From: JANQIV01 sp050117315
GTDB lineage: Bacteria; Bacteroidota; Ignavibacteria; Ignavibacteriales; Melioribacteraceae
Assembly (NCBI GenBank): GCA_050117315.1
Contig: JASFMY010000026.1
Span: forward strand, 1-58,027
DNA length: 58,027 nt
Direction of reading: 5' to 3'
Shown piece after piece: positions 40,886 through 50,600 of this stretch. The position numbers and the translations under genes were made by a program. Under the pieces are notes generated by a model, which saw nothing but the letters and a program-made list of their open reading frames with translations, was not told the DNA's origin and ran no database searches. Within the stretch, counting starts at the first letter, position 1, and the number at the start of each line of letters is the position of its first letter.

Positions 40886-42022
40886 ATGAATAAAACTAGT
40901 ATTCACATTGAACATCAAAAAAAACAAAGAAAAATTTATACTCAGGCTCAAAAAGATCAAATAAGAAATAACTTAGAAAAGATTTTAATTTATTATGGAG
41001 CAAAAGAAGGAAAATATAATTGGCAATGTATTCCTTATAGACATAATAAACCAGACAATGATCTATCAATAAATGGTAACGTTTGTTGTTGTCATTGTGG
41101 CATTAAAGGTGATGCATTTAATGTTATAGCTGAATTAGAAGGTTATAACATTAAAAAAGATTTTACTTTAATAATAGAAAAAGGCATTGAAATAGTAGGG
41201 TGTCAAAACCCTACTATTAATTATACCTATAAAACTAAAGAAAAAAGCAATAAAAACAATGAATCTACTAAAGAAAAAGAATTTAAAAATGTTAATCATA
41301 ATCTAACTGATATTATACTACAATATTTCAAAGTATCAAAAAAATATTATTATTTTTATAGAAGAAATATTAAAAATGATAAGTTGTTAAAACATTATAA
41401 AATAATTTGTGATGATCCAAGAAAGATTTTTCCAAAAGAATTATTACCTCAAGTTTATAACTTATGGAGTTACCAAAATATAATTCCTGTTTGGGAGGAC
41501 AAGAAAGTAGTAAATGTCATCCTAAGAAGGGATGACTATTTAAATACAAAAAATAAAAAGACCTTAAATCTAAAAGGTCTTCCCTTGAAAATCTGGAATG
41601 CTGGTTATATTCGGCATTCACAGAAGAATGACATATTTTTTATAACAGAAGGCATTTTCGATGCATTATCGCTTGAATGTATCGATTGTAAAGGAATAGC
41701 CTTGAATTCTATAACAATGGTTAATAAATTCTTAGATATTATTAAAGAATTTATTGATCAATTAAAAGAAAACAATGTAAAATTCTTTATTTGCTTTGAT
41801 AATGATTCAAGAAATCCAGAAAAGCCGAATAAAAAAATGCCTTCTGAAATAGCGAGGGAATCGCTTGATGAAGGTTTAAGGACCCTTGGATTAAAAAGCA
41901 TAATTTTAAAATTGAATAAATATAAAGATGTAAATGAATTCTATATGAATAATGCAGCTTTATTCAGAGAAGAAATTTACAAAGCTATAAAATTTATAGA
42001 AAAAGAGGAAATAATTAAATGA
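40886..42022 (+). CDS. DnaG-like primase with CHC2 finger and Toprim domain
   Basis: 378 aa. Zinc-finger C48-x4-H53...C68-x2-C71-G followed by K-G-D-A-F is CHC2-like, though the first pair is C-x4-H rather than C-x2-H. Toprim motifs are I-T-E-G-I-F-D-A near residue 252 and C-F-D-N-D near 302. Shorter than bacterial DnaG and without a helicase-binding domain. Synthesises primers for phage replication. AAGGAG precedes the start. Confidence 0.8.
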   Translation: MNKTSIHIEHQKKQRKIYTQAQKDQIRNNLEKILIYYGAKEGKYNWQCIPYRHNKPDNDLSINGNVCCCHCGIKGDAFNVIAELEGYNIKKDFTLIIEKGIEIVGCQNPTINYTYKTKEKSNKNNESTKEKEFKNVNHNLTDIILQYFKVSKKYYYFYRRNIKNDKLLKHYKIICDDPRKIFPKELLPQVYNLWSYQNIIPVWEDKKVVNVILRRDDYLNTKNKKTLNLKGLPLKIWNAGYIRHSQKNDIFFITEGIFDALSLECIDCKGIALNSITMVNKFLDIIKEFIDQLKENNVKFFICFDNDSRNPEKPNKKMPSEIARESLDEGLRTLGLKSIILKLNKYKDVNEFYMNNAALFREEIYKAIKFIEKEEIIK

Positions 42023-42342
42023 AACTATCTAAAAAAATTTATTTATTAGAAGATGATAAAAGATATTTAGAGATCAATTATCGAAATATAAAAGTAAAAA
42101 TATATGATAATCAAAAATATATTATAGAATATATTTTAGATCATATAACCAATAAGAATAATAATTCTAATCAAATATATAGTTTTTTATATGACTTTAA
42201 CGATTTATATAATCTATGTAATAGAAATAATTTTTATATTTATGCTTTTGCATATCAAAACAAAAATTTTATTAAATTAGAAATGTTTGAAAAATGGAAA
42301 AGATTAGGAATCATTTTTCAAAATAAAAGAAATATTATATAA
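42019..42342 (+). CDS. hypothetical protein (107 aa)
   Basis: Overlaps the primase by ATGA. Asn/Tyr/Lys-rich, mixed fold; no motif recognised. Confidence 0.5.
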   Translation: MKLSKKIYLLEDDKRYLEINYRNIKVKIYDNQKYIIEYILDHITNKNNNSNQIYSFLYDFNDLYNLCNRNNFYIYAFAYQNKNFIKLEMFEKWKRLGIIFQNKRNII

Positions 42343-42369
42343 AAACGTCAATTAAATACACTTAAAAAT

Positions 42370-42428
42370 AACAAACAATCATGTTTTTTATTCTACGTAG
42401 AATAAATATAACATGTTTGTTTTTTTTT
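42370..42428 (+). terminator. compound terminator with central palindrome
   Basis: AACAAAC / GTTTGTT outer stem, ATGTT / AACAT, then the 16-base perfect palindrome TATTCTACGTAGAATA (42389-42404), ending in T9. Separates the primase operon from the structural genes. Confidence 0.8.
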
Positions 42429-42445
42429 GTCATGTAGGATATAAT
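42417..42445 (+). promoter_or_regulatory. candidate structural-operon promoter
   Basis: TTGTTT (42417-42422) inside the terminator tail, 17 bases, TATAAT (42440-42445). The leader that follows is unusually GC-rich for this genome. Confidence 0.6.
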
Positions 42446-42507
42446 TGAATTAGCCGACGGGCGTAAACGGAATATAAAGTCGACAGACTATAAATCGGAG
42501 GAAATTT

Positions 42508-43191
42508 ATGATTTTACGAAAATTCAAAAGATTTAAGAAAATATTGTTTACTAGTTTTTTATTTCCAATAGTTCCAATCATAAGTGTAGAAGGTGAAGGA
42601 GAAAACGGAGAAAATTCAGATAATACAGATGGTGAAAATTCAAATGCTGACGAAAAAGGCGAAAATAGAGAAGATGGAAATAATACAAGTGGGCAAGTTA
42701 TTTTTAAGTCACAAGCCGAACTTGATAATCTTTTGAAAAACAGAATTAATAAAGCTATTAAAAGAACTAGAGAAGAACTTGAAGCCGAAAAGAAAAAAGA
42801 AAGTTTAAGTGAGCTTGAAAGACTTAAATTAGAAAAAGAAGAAAGTGACAAAAAATTGATTGAAGCAACAAACAGATCAAATCAGTTTTTAATTCAATCA
42901 AAAGTTGTTAGTATTGCAAGTAAATTAAAAATTAGAGATCCCGAAGCTGCTTTTATTTTAATGGACAAGGATGATGTATCCATTGACGATAATGGAAAAG
43001 TTCTTGGAATCGAAAATTCATTGAAAGCATTAATTAAAGAAAAACCTTATTTATTAGACTCTGGCAATGATAGTAATAATCAAGACCCTCAATCGGGTGG
43101 AGATGATCAAAACGCTGGATCAAATAAGCCATCTGGAAGTAGTGTAGATATGAATTATTTGATAAGAAGAAAAGCTGGATATATTGATTAG
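42508..43191 (+). CDS. scaffolding protein (DUF4355-like)
   Basis: 227 aa. Asp/Glu/Asn-rich N-terminal region, central coiled coil (LDNLLKNRINKAIKRTREEL and following), C-terminal basic R-R-K-A-G-Y, as in Gram-positive phage scaffolds placed just before the major capsid gene. Residues 1-25 form an extra basic-hydrophobic peptide resembling that of the tail-tube protein. CGGAGG supports this start. Confidence 0.8.
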   Translation: MILRKFKRFKKILFTSFLFPIVPIISVEGEGENGENSDNTDGENSNADEKGENREDGNNTSGQVIFKSQAELDNLLKNRINKAIKRTREELEAEKKKESLSELERLKLEKEESDKKLIEATNRSNQFLIQSKVVSIASKLKIRDPEAAFILMDKDDVSIDDNGKVLGIENSLKALIKEKPYLLDSGNDSNNQDPQSGGDDQNAGSNKPSGSSVDMNYLIRRKAGYID

Positions 43192-43229
43192 TTGATTAAG
43201 TAGTTTTAGGGATATAAGGAGGAAGTTTC

Positions 43230-44231
43230 ATGGCAACTTATATTCCAAGAGCTGGTGTTGAAGCTCTTATGCCTGAAGATGTACAACGTGAAATAGTTCA
43301 AAGTGTTCCCGAAAATTCTGCGGTTATGACATATGCAAGAAGAGGTCCAAATATGTCAAGGGCTCAAAGAAGAATTCCTTGTTTGTCAGTTTTACCAACT
43401 GCATATTTTTCAAATCCGGGACCATCAACTAAAACAGAAGATGAGCAATGGAAAAGATTATCTAAATTAATGTGGGAAAATAAATACATTGATGCAGAGG
43501 AATTAAACGTCATTGTTCCAATTCCAATGGCAGTTCTAGACGATGCTGATTATGATATTTGGGCAGAAAGTAAACCTAAATTAATAGAAGCTTTCGGAAT
43601 TGCTTTTGATCAAGCTGTATTCTATGGGATTAATGCTCCCAAAATATGGCCCGATAACATTGTTACTGCGGCGACTGCTGCCGGAAATTTTGTAGCTAAA
43701 GGAAGTATCATAAATCCAAATACCAATAAAAGTGATGTATACGAAGATATTATGGGAGATGGCGGGTTAATCTCTAAAGTTGAAGAAGATGGATTCATGG
43801 TTGATGGTCATGTTTGTAGTATGACAATGAGATCAAAATTTAGATCATTAAGAGCGACAGATGGAATTCCTATTTTTAAATCTTTAAACAAAGAAGGCGT
43901 TCAAGGTAGTACCACTTATTATCTTGATGGTGAACCTTGCGTATTTCCTAGAAATGGAGCTATAATTCCAAATAGATCATTAATAATTGCAGGAGAATGG
44001 AAACAATTAATGTATGCAATTAGAAAAGATATTATGTGGACAATTCTGACCGAAGCAGTTATTCAAGACCCTACAACAAAAGAAATTGTGTTTAATTTAG
44101 CCCAACAAAATATGATTGCTTTAAGAGCATCTATGAGATTAGGATGGCAAGTTCCAAATCCAATCAATAGACTAAATGAAATTGAAGAAACAAGATATCC
44201 ATTTTCTGTATATGGTGAAGCTGCAAGCTAA
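43230..44231 (+). CDS. major capsid protein (HK97 fold)
   Basis: 333 aa behind AAGGAGG. Lacks a delta domain, fitting a separate scaffold gene. Pattern of HK97-type capsids: E-N-S-A-V-M near 28, A-E-E-L-N-V-I-V-P-I-P near 90, a C-terminal A-L-R-A-S-M-R-L-G-W. Confidence 0.88.
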   Translation: MATYIPRAGVEALMPEDVQREIVQSVPENSAVMTYARRGPNMSRAQRRIPCLSVLPTAYFSNPGPSTKTEDEQWKRLSKLMWENKYIDAEELNVIVPIPMAVLDDADYDIWAESKPKLIEAFGIAFDQAVFYGINAPKIWPDNIVTAATAAGNFVAKGSIINPNTNKSDVYEDIMGDGGLISKVEEDGFMVDGHVCSMTMRSKFRSLRATDGIPIFKSLNKEGVQGSTTYYLDGEPCVFPRNGAIIPNRSLIIAGEWKQLMYAIRKDIMWTILTEAVIQDPTTKEIVFNLAQQNMIALRASMRLGWQVPNPINRLNEIEETRYPFSVYGEAAS

Positions 44232-44252
44232 TAGTTAGGAAGTGATAAGAAC

Positions 44253-44522
44253 ATGTTTACATCAAATGTTGAATTTATTAAGGAAAGGTATTATAAAGGG
44301 AAATTATGTAAAATAGGTGATGTAGTTAAAATGGATCAAAGTGATGCAACTGTATATTTAAATCAAAATGCGGTAAAATATCATGTTAAAACAGCTAAAA
44401 AAATTCCATTAAAAAAGAAATCCTATAAGGAATTACAAGAAATTTGTAAAAATAATAATCTCCCTGCGGTTGGTAAAAGAGAAGATTTAATTAATTATTT
44501 GAATGAAAAAGGAATTAATTAA
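44253..44522 (+). CDS. SAP/HeH-domain head protein (89 aa)
   Basis: C-terminal SYKELQEICKNNNLPAVGKR then EDLINYL is a SAP-like helix-extension-helix DNA-binding motif, as found in small proteins after phage capsid genes. Confidence 0.75.
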   Translation: MFTSNVEFIKERYYKGKLCKIGDVVKMDQSDATVYLNQNAVKYHVKTAKKIPLKKKSYKELQEICKNNNLPAVGKREDLINYLNEKGIN

Positions 44523-44534
44523 TGAGGTGATTTA

Positions 44535-44735
44535 ATGCCTTATACTGTAAATAATTATCCTGATAGAATTAAAGCATTACCGGCACAAGCGAAAAAAATT
44601 TGGGTAGCTGCTTTTAATAATGCTTTCAAAGAATATAGTGGTAATGAAAAAAGAGCAAACCAAACAGCTTGGGCGGCAGTTGAAAAAGCTGGATATAAGA
44701 AAGACAATGCTGGACAGTGGAAGAGGTGGGCATAA
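44535..44735 (+). CDS. ChaB-like protein (66 aa)
   Basis: Y-P-D-R-I-K-A-L-P-A-Q-A-K-K-I-W...A-F-N-N-A, then A-N-Q-T-A-W-A-A-V-E-K-A-G-Y matches the ChaB fold, common as a small phage head-region protein. Role in virions unknown. GAGGTG precedes it. Confidence 0.85.
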   Translation: MPYTVNNYPDRIKALPAQAKKIWVAAFNNAFKEYSGNEKRANQTAWAAVEKAGYKKDNAGQWKRWA

Positions 44736-45199
44736 TGGCATATATTACAAGTTCAGAATATGCAACATTAACAGGACGAGATTCGTCCGAAGCAACAACA
44801 ATAAGAATAAGACTTGCCTCAAAACTGCTAGATGATAGAATAGGTAATTACGGTATTTACGAAAATGGATATAAGATTGATACAAGTAAATCGACTTGGT
44901 ATGTATCACCTTGTTTGTTATCTGATGATTATAATTATGTTAATGTTTCTAACACGAATTATAAGATAGAAGTTACTATAGGGCAAAAAGAAGCTATACA
45001 ATTATGGATAGCTTCAATGATAACTGAATTATTTAATAGTGGTAATACCCCAAATTCACAAGATAATTTAAGACTAGGTCGATTTAGTGTTTCAAAATCG
45101 AAAAATTCAACAGGATCAAAACTTCCCGAGTCAATGGGTTATGTTGATTCAATTTTAATTTCATCTGGAATAATTGAGAAAAGAGTTGGTTTGAAATGA
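44735..45199 (+). CDS. head-tail connector (adaptor) protein
   Basis: 154 aa from ATG 44735, which shares a base with the ChaB stop, behind AGAGGTGGG. All-helical profile and position match gp6/gp15-type adaptors that bind the portal. Confidence 0.65.
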   Translation: MAYITSSEYATLTGRDSSEATTIRIRLASKLLDDRIGNYGIYENGYKIDTSKSTWYVSPCLLSDDYNYVNVSNTNYKIEVTIGQKEAIQLWIASMITELFNSGNTPNSQDNLRLGRFSVSKSKNSTGSKLPESMGYVDSILISSGIIEKRVGLK

Positions 45200-45540
45200 G
45201 TATAGCAGCTTTCAATAAAATGATGAATCATTCGATAACTTTAAAAAAAATGCAGCGAAATGCTGCTGGTGATTTTTCAATTATTTCAAGTGATAATACC
45301 TTAAAGGGATTTGTTCAATATGGTAATAATTTAATAATCAATGAAAAAGGTGAAAAAATCTTATCGACTGCAATTGTTTTCTTAAAAGATGATTGTGGAA
45401 TTGATATAAATTATCCATATTGGGAAATTGATCAAACAAGCCCACAAACAAGAACAGATATGGAAGTATTAAAAATTGATCCTATTGATGATCCATTACA
45501 AGCAGGAAAAACACATCATTTTGAAATTATGGTGAGGTGA
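45196..45540 (+). CDS. head-tail stopper protein
   Basis: 114-aa beta-rich protein starting MSIAAFNKMMNHSITLKK, typical of stopper/closure proteins. Coupled by ATGA to the adaptor. Confidence 0.65.
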   Translation: MSIAAFNKMMNHSITLKKMQRNAAGDFSIISSDNTLKGFVQYGNNLIINEKGEKILSTAIVFLKDDCGIDINYPYWEIDQTSPQTRTDMEVLKIDPIDDPLQAGKTHHFEIMVR

Positions 45541-45546
45541 ATTATT

Positions 45547-45924
45547 ATGGGTTTAGGTGGTTGGAGTATTTGGAGAGGCAGTGAACTGACAAGAATAATG
45601 AATCAGGCAGCAAGAGCGGCAGTTTTTCAAACTTGCGATGCTGTAGTTCAAGCAGGAAAAGGCGAAGTTCCATTGGATGAAGGAACACTAAGAAATACAG
45701 GAGTAGCGAAAATGTCTCCTGATGGAAAGCCTGCTGGTTGTGCTTGTTTTGGTGGTGGTCCTTCTACTGGATATCCTGTAATTCCTTACGCTATCAGATG
45801 GCATGAAAAAAACGCGAATTTCCAACATGGTAGAAAAAGATTTTATTTAAGAGATCCATTTAATCGATTAGCGAAGGATAAACTTTTATCTAATCTTAGA
45901 AATGGAATAGGAGGAGCGTTATGA
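45547..45924 (+). CDS. minor capsid / tail-completion protein (gp10-like)
   Basis: 125 aa. R-W-H-E-K-N-A-N-F-Q-H-G-R-K-R-F-Y-L and following is the typical motif of HK97 gp10-like neck proteins. GAGGTG precedes the start. Confidence 0.75.
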   Translation: MGLGGWSIWRGSELTRIMNQAARAAVFQTCDAVVQAGKGEVPLDEGTLRNTGVAKMSPDGKPAGCACFGGGPSTGYPVIPYAIRWHEKNANFQHGRKRFYLRDPFNRLAKDKLLSNLRNGIGGAL

Positions 45925-46328
45925 TTGCCGATAATTTTATTGAGTGGCTTGAAGAAGAAGGATTCGGAGTTGTTGGAACTGATTTATTTGATAATTTCCA
46001 ACCTTTGTCACCTGATAATTGTGTAACTGCTTTTGATGTCAATGCTCCACAAATTGACGAGTCAAGCAGCTTATCAGTTGATCTATTTGGACTTCAAGTT
46101 ATTACAAGAAATTCAAGCAAAGCGGCAGCCAAAGAACTTGCTTATAATATTCACAAATACTTTATGGGGTTTGGTGGTACTCCTCTAATATCTGGTGGTC
46201 CGATCGTTAGTGCTGTATTTATAGATCAGCCACCTGAAAACTTGGGGAAAGATGAAAAAAACAGAACAGAATATGCAGTTACTTATAATTGCCGAGTACA
46301 AAGTACAGGCAATAAGTATAGATTATAA
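45921..46328 (+). CDS. tail terminator / minor capsid protein
   Basis: 135 aa alpha/beta protein with N-F-I-E-W-L-E-E-E-G-F-G start, fitting the tail terminator position before the tail tube. Behind GGAGG. Confidence 0.7.
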   Translation: MIADNFIEWLEEEGFGVVGTDLFDNFQPLSPDNCVTAFDVNAPQIDESSSLSVDLFGLQVITRNSSKAAAKELAYNIHKYFMGFGGTPLISGGPIVSAVFIDQPPENLGKDEKNRTEYAVTYNCRVQSTGNKYRL

Positions 46329-46343
46329 GAAAGGAGGATTTTT

Positions 46344-46868
46344 ATGCTATCAAATAAAGCTTTTAATATTTTTAAGAAAACTTTGAAAACCATTTTATTA
46401 TCTCCTGTTTTGCCTATTCTAATGGCAAGTCCAGACAATGTCGAAGGGGAAGTCAAATTTGCTGGAACTGTCGTTGAGGTAGATAGTCAAGTCGTAAGCA
46501 AAATTACTTCTTTTAATAGAAAAGTTTCGGTTTCTGAACAAGATATTACTGGATCAGAAGATATCGTACCCGGAACAGATGTTTTACATAATGTATTTAC
46601 ATCAATTGCAGTTTCGGAAACTGCGGATATTGAAGGAATAACTATTGAATCGTCTGCGGCTGGTTTAGATGATGGACAAAGTGAATTAAAAGATGCAGTT
46701 GATCAAGGAAAAATTATAACATTAAAAAGTACTCGTAATACTGGGTATGGCTGGTCTTTAAGTGGGTTCTTTACTTCATATGAAGAAGGAGCGGACACGA
46801 GCGGAGTTTATACTTATAAAGGTAGCTTTAGAATTAATTCTAAAGTAGAAATAACCCCAGGTAGTTAA
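46344..46868 (+). CDS. major tail tube protein
   Basis: 174 aa, beta-rich from residue about 35 (VEGEVKFAGTVVEVDSQVVS) with a G-S-F-R-I-N-S-K-V end. Position before the tail chaperone and absence of a sheath gene indicate a non-contractile tail. The first 28 residues are a basic-hydrophobic peptide like that of the scaffold. AAAGGAGG is strong. Confidence 0.8.
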   Translation: MLSNKAFNIFKKTLKTILLSPVLPILMASPDNVEGEVKFAGTVVEVDSQVVSKITSFNRKVSVSEQDITGSEDIVPGTDVLHNVFTSIAVSETADIEGITIESSAAGLDDGQSELKDAVDQGKIITLKSTRNTGYGWSLSGFFTSYEEGADTSGVYTYKGSFRINSKVEITPGS

Positions 46869-46895
46869 GCAATAAAAAGATAAAAGGAGTTTAAA

Positions 46896-47357
46896 ATGTC
46901 TGAAAATAATTTAAAGAATAATGCCGATAGAATCAATTTTTTAAATGAAAAACAAGAAGAAATTACCGAAAGACAAAGTAATAATCTTGTTTTGGATTTT
47001 GATCAAGCATTAAAAGAGGAAAACAAACAAAAAATAGAAATAAAACTTTTAGGTAGAACTTATTTTTTACCTAAAAAAATGCCTTTTAATTTTTCGACCT
47101 TTTTCCTAAGAAATTGTTATAAAAAAATAAAAGGACAATGGACTATCATTATGGATGATGATAAAATAATGCCTTTTATAGAATTAATGTTTGGGAAAAA
47201 GTTTATTGAAAATTTAGAAAAGTCTAGGGATAATAGAATTTCTCTGATGTTTGTTTATGAAAATATAGTTCCCAAAATATTAGATGAATGGGGATATCAT
47301 ATGGATACGAGTAAATCTGGTCATATATCAGAAAAAAAAATCCAAATCCAAAGATAA
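46896..47357 (+). CDS. tail assembly chaperone gpG
   Basis: 153 aa, 0-frame product. Alpha-helical, binds the tape measure before tube polymerisation. Near its end nine A occur (47332-47340), the slip site for the longer gpGT form. Confidence 0.8.
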   Translation: MSENNLKNNADRINFLNEKQEEITERQSNNLVLDFDQALKEENKQKIEIKLLGRTYFLPKKMPFNFSTFFLRNCYKKIKGQWTIIMDDDKIMPFIELMFGKKFIENLEKSRDNRISLMFVYENIVPKILDEWGYHMDTSKSGHISEKKIQIQR

Positions 47358-47563
47358 TAATTTGGGCATGGGGAAGCTTAGAAGCTGATTTTAAAAGATT
47401 TTATGATTTAGATTTAAATTATATACATAAAAATAATTTAATTACTTGGAGGAAGTTTTTAATACTAGTTAGAGGACTTCCAGAAGATTCAGCATATAGT
47501 CATTGGTATAATGATAAAAGCAATAGAAGTTTTGTTGAAGCTGAAGAAGTAATTATAAAATAA
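46896..47563 (+). CDS. tail assembly chaperone gpGT (programmed -1 frameshift)
   Basis: Slippage of -1 on A AAA AAA (47332-47340) joins gpG to a frame open to TAA 47561-47563. The added tail of about 74 residues (A-W-G-S-L-E-A-D-F...R-G-L-P-E-D-S-A-Y-S-H-W) carries the W, F and G-L-P motifs of gpT-like extensions. Order gpG-gpGT-tape measure is the classic siphovirus arrangement. Confidence 0.85.
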
Positions 47564-47601
47564 TAGAATAGATTTTATTGGCAAAAAAAAGGAGTTTTTA
47601 T

Positions 47602-50600
47602 ATGTTTATTGTTGGAAGAGTAACCGCTCCGATAGATGCCGATCTTTCCCCATTCCAGAGCGGCTTGGCAAGTGCTAGAGGAATGGGGTCTGCTTTTGCT
47701 AGTCAAATTAGTAACTCGTTGAAAAGTGTATCAAGTTCAATGATGACAGTTGGAAAAAGTTTAACAAAATTTATTACTGTTCCTTTGGCTGCTGGTGTTT
47801 TAGCTGCTGCAAAATTCGGCAAAGATTTTGAAAAGGAAATGTCAAAAGTCGTTGGACTTGTTGGCGTATCTCAAAAACAAGTTAATTCATGGAAAAGTGA
47901 CATATTAAGTATGTCGCCAGAGGTAGCAAAGCCACCGAAAGAACTAGCCGAAGCAATGTTTTTCGTTACAAGTGCTGGATTAAGAGGAGCCGACGCTTTA
48001 GATGTTCTTAAAAAGTCTGCTAAGGCAAGTGCCGCAGGATTAGGAGAGACTAAAACCATTGCCGATCTTGTAACATCTGCGGTTAATGCTTATGGAATAG
48101 AAAATTTAAGTGCAGGACAAGCAACCGATATTTTAGTCGCTGCGGTTCGTGAAGGTAAAGCAGAGGCGGCAGAATTAGCGGCAACAATGGGAGCAGTGTT
48201 ACCACTAGCTAGTGAATTAGGCGTAACATTTGATCAAGTAGCTGCGACACAAGCAGCAATGACAAAAACAGGTACTAATGCAGCCGAAGCAGCTACACAG
48301 TTAAAAAGCATTATGGCTGGATTAATTAAACCTAGTAAACAAGCTGAAGAACAACTTCGAGCAATGGGAACTAGTTCTTCAGAAATGAGGAAAAAAATTA
48401 AAGAAGAAGGTTTGCTTCAAGCCCTTATGGATTTGCGAGAAATGACCAATAAATACGGAGAAGAAGCAATGGCAAGAGTATTCCCAAATATTAGAGCATT
48501 AATGGGAGTACTTGACTTAATGGGAAATAATCTTGAAGGCAATAAGAAAACTTTTGATGCTGTTAAAAATTCTACTGGATCACTCGATAAAGCTTTTAAA
48601 GCTGCAAGCGAAACGGTAGATTTTAAATGGAATGCTGCTTTATCTGCTTTACAAGCTAATTTAATAAAGTTTTTTGAAGTTATAAAGTCTGTGGCTGTTC
48701 CGGTGTTAGAAACACTGGTTAAAGCTTTTGAATTTGTCGGAAATGCTTTTGCATCTTTAAATCCATTTCAACAAAAATTAGTCGCTGGATTTGCAGCAAT
48801 GGCAGCACTAATCGGACCAGTTATTGCGGGTATAGCTGCGGCTATTGGTGTTCTAGGTGGAATTATTGGTGGTGTAAGTACTGTAATAGCTGCTTTTACT
48901 GCAATTATAAGCACAGTTACAGTGCCGATTCTAGCTGTAATTGGTGTTATTGGTGGACTTGTCACTGCTTTTGTAGGATTAATGTTGAGTTCTGAAAAAG
49001 TTCGGGGAGCTATATTTGAAAAATTTAATGGAATTATTTCTAAATTAAGAGAAGCCGCAAAATTTATTCAAGAAAATGCAGATTCTATAAAAGGAGCTCT
49101 TATGGGACTAATAAAAGGAATTGCGACTGGCAATTTCGGTGATTTTATAAATAACATGAAAAATTTAGTTCCAAGTGAGACTATGGCAAAAATACATCAA
49201 GCTGTTATTGGATTTGTAGAATTTAGAGATAAAATGATTGAGATCAGAGACAAAATTATTTCATTTAAAGATGGATTTATGAATGCCTTTAATTCAATTA
49301 AAAATGTAGTAACTACAGTTATTGGTGGAATTATAGGAGCTGTAGGCGGTTTTGTTAGTGTAATTGCTGCTGGTTTTGCTAATGTTAAAGAAGCAGTTTC
49401 AGATTCATTCAAAGAATTCAATGTTAATGCAATCAAAAAAGCTTTTGAAAATATAAAAGCTGTAATAGGTCCAGTTGTTACAATATTTAAAGGGCTAGGA
49501 ATGGTTATAGGCGGTGCTATAGCCGCAATAATTGGAATAATTGTGGGTCTTTTTAACGGAATCGTCAAAGCTATTGACAATGTTATTGCTGCTATTATGA
49601 ATGTTATATCATTTATTGGTGGAGCTTTAGGCGTATTAGTTGGGCTATTTACAGGTAATTGGAAGTTAGTTGATGAAAGTTTTCAAAATATGTGGAATAG
49701 CATTCTAGACTTTTTTGGCAATATTGTTGTTGCTATAATTGATTTAGTTTCGGGATTTGTCGAAGGAATAGTTGGTTTTTTTACTGGATTATACGAAACT
49801 TTAGTTGGTGGATCAATTGTGCCAGATATGATTAATGGAATAATTGAATGGTTTCTAACTCTTCCGGCAAGAGTTTTAGAAATTATTCTTGGATTTGTTA
49901 TGAAAATTATTGAATTTTTCGTAAATTTACAAACTAAGGCTAATTCAATTGTAATTGCTTTAATAAATGCCATCATAGCCGCTTGGAATGATATGAAATC
50001 TAATATTTCAAAAATTGTAAGTGTATTAATTCAACTTGTAATTGCTCGTTTCAACAATTTTAAAAGAAATGTATCAACAATTTTTAATGCAGTAAGAAAT
50101 GTACTTAGTTCAATTTGGAATAGTATAAAATCAGGGGTTTCAAGTATTGTAAGCTCATTAGTTAGCTTAATTAAAAGCCGCTTAAGTAGTCTAAGAAGCG
50201 GAATTTCAAGTATTTTAAGTAGTATAAAAAGTACTTTTAGTTCGGCATGGAATAGCATAAAATCAAAAGCAATAAGTACTATTTCCGGCATGGTTAGCAG
50301 CATAAAAAGTAAAATTAGGGGAATTGCTTCATCTGCTTATTCCTCAGGAATGGCAATTGTTAACGGAATTAAAAATGGTATTAATGCCGCAGCTAGTGGA
50401 ACAATTGGAGCATTAAAAGACTTAGTTAAAAGATTAAGAGATTTATTGCCATTTTCACCAGCAAAAGAAGGACCTTTAAGAGACTTGGATAAATTAAACT
50501 TTGCGGGGCCCATTAAAAAAAGTCTTGCAAAAGCTAATTTAGAAGTAGGAGCTTTTTTTCTAAAAGATTTAATGTTGAATGAAAAGTCAATTGCTCCACA

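Noticed and set aside
42446..42507. tRNA in the GC-rich leader before the scaffold gene
   Set aside because: No cloverleaf with proper acceptor and T arms; only partial CCGA/TCGG pairing.
42450..42851. 133-aa - strand frame opposite the scaffold gene
   Set aside because: Ser/Leu/Phe composition mirrors the Glu/Lys codons of the real gene; shadow frame.
49197..49580. 127-aa - strand frame inside the tape measure gene
   Set aside because: Complement of Ala/Gly/Ile-rich codons; no start signal.
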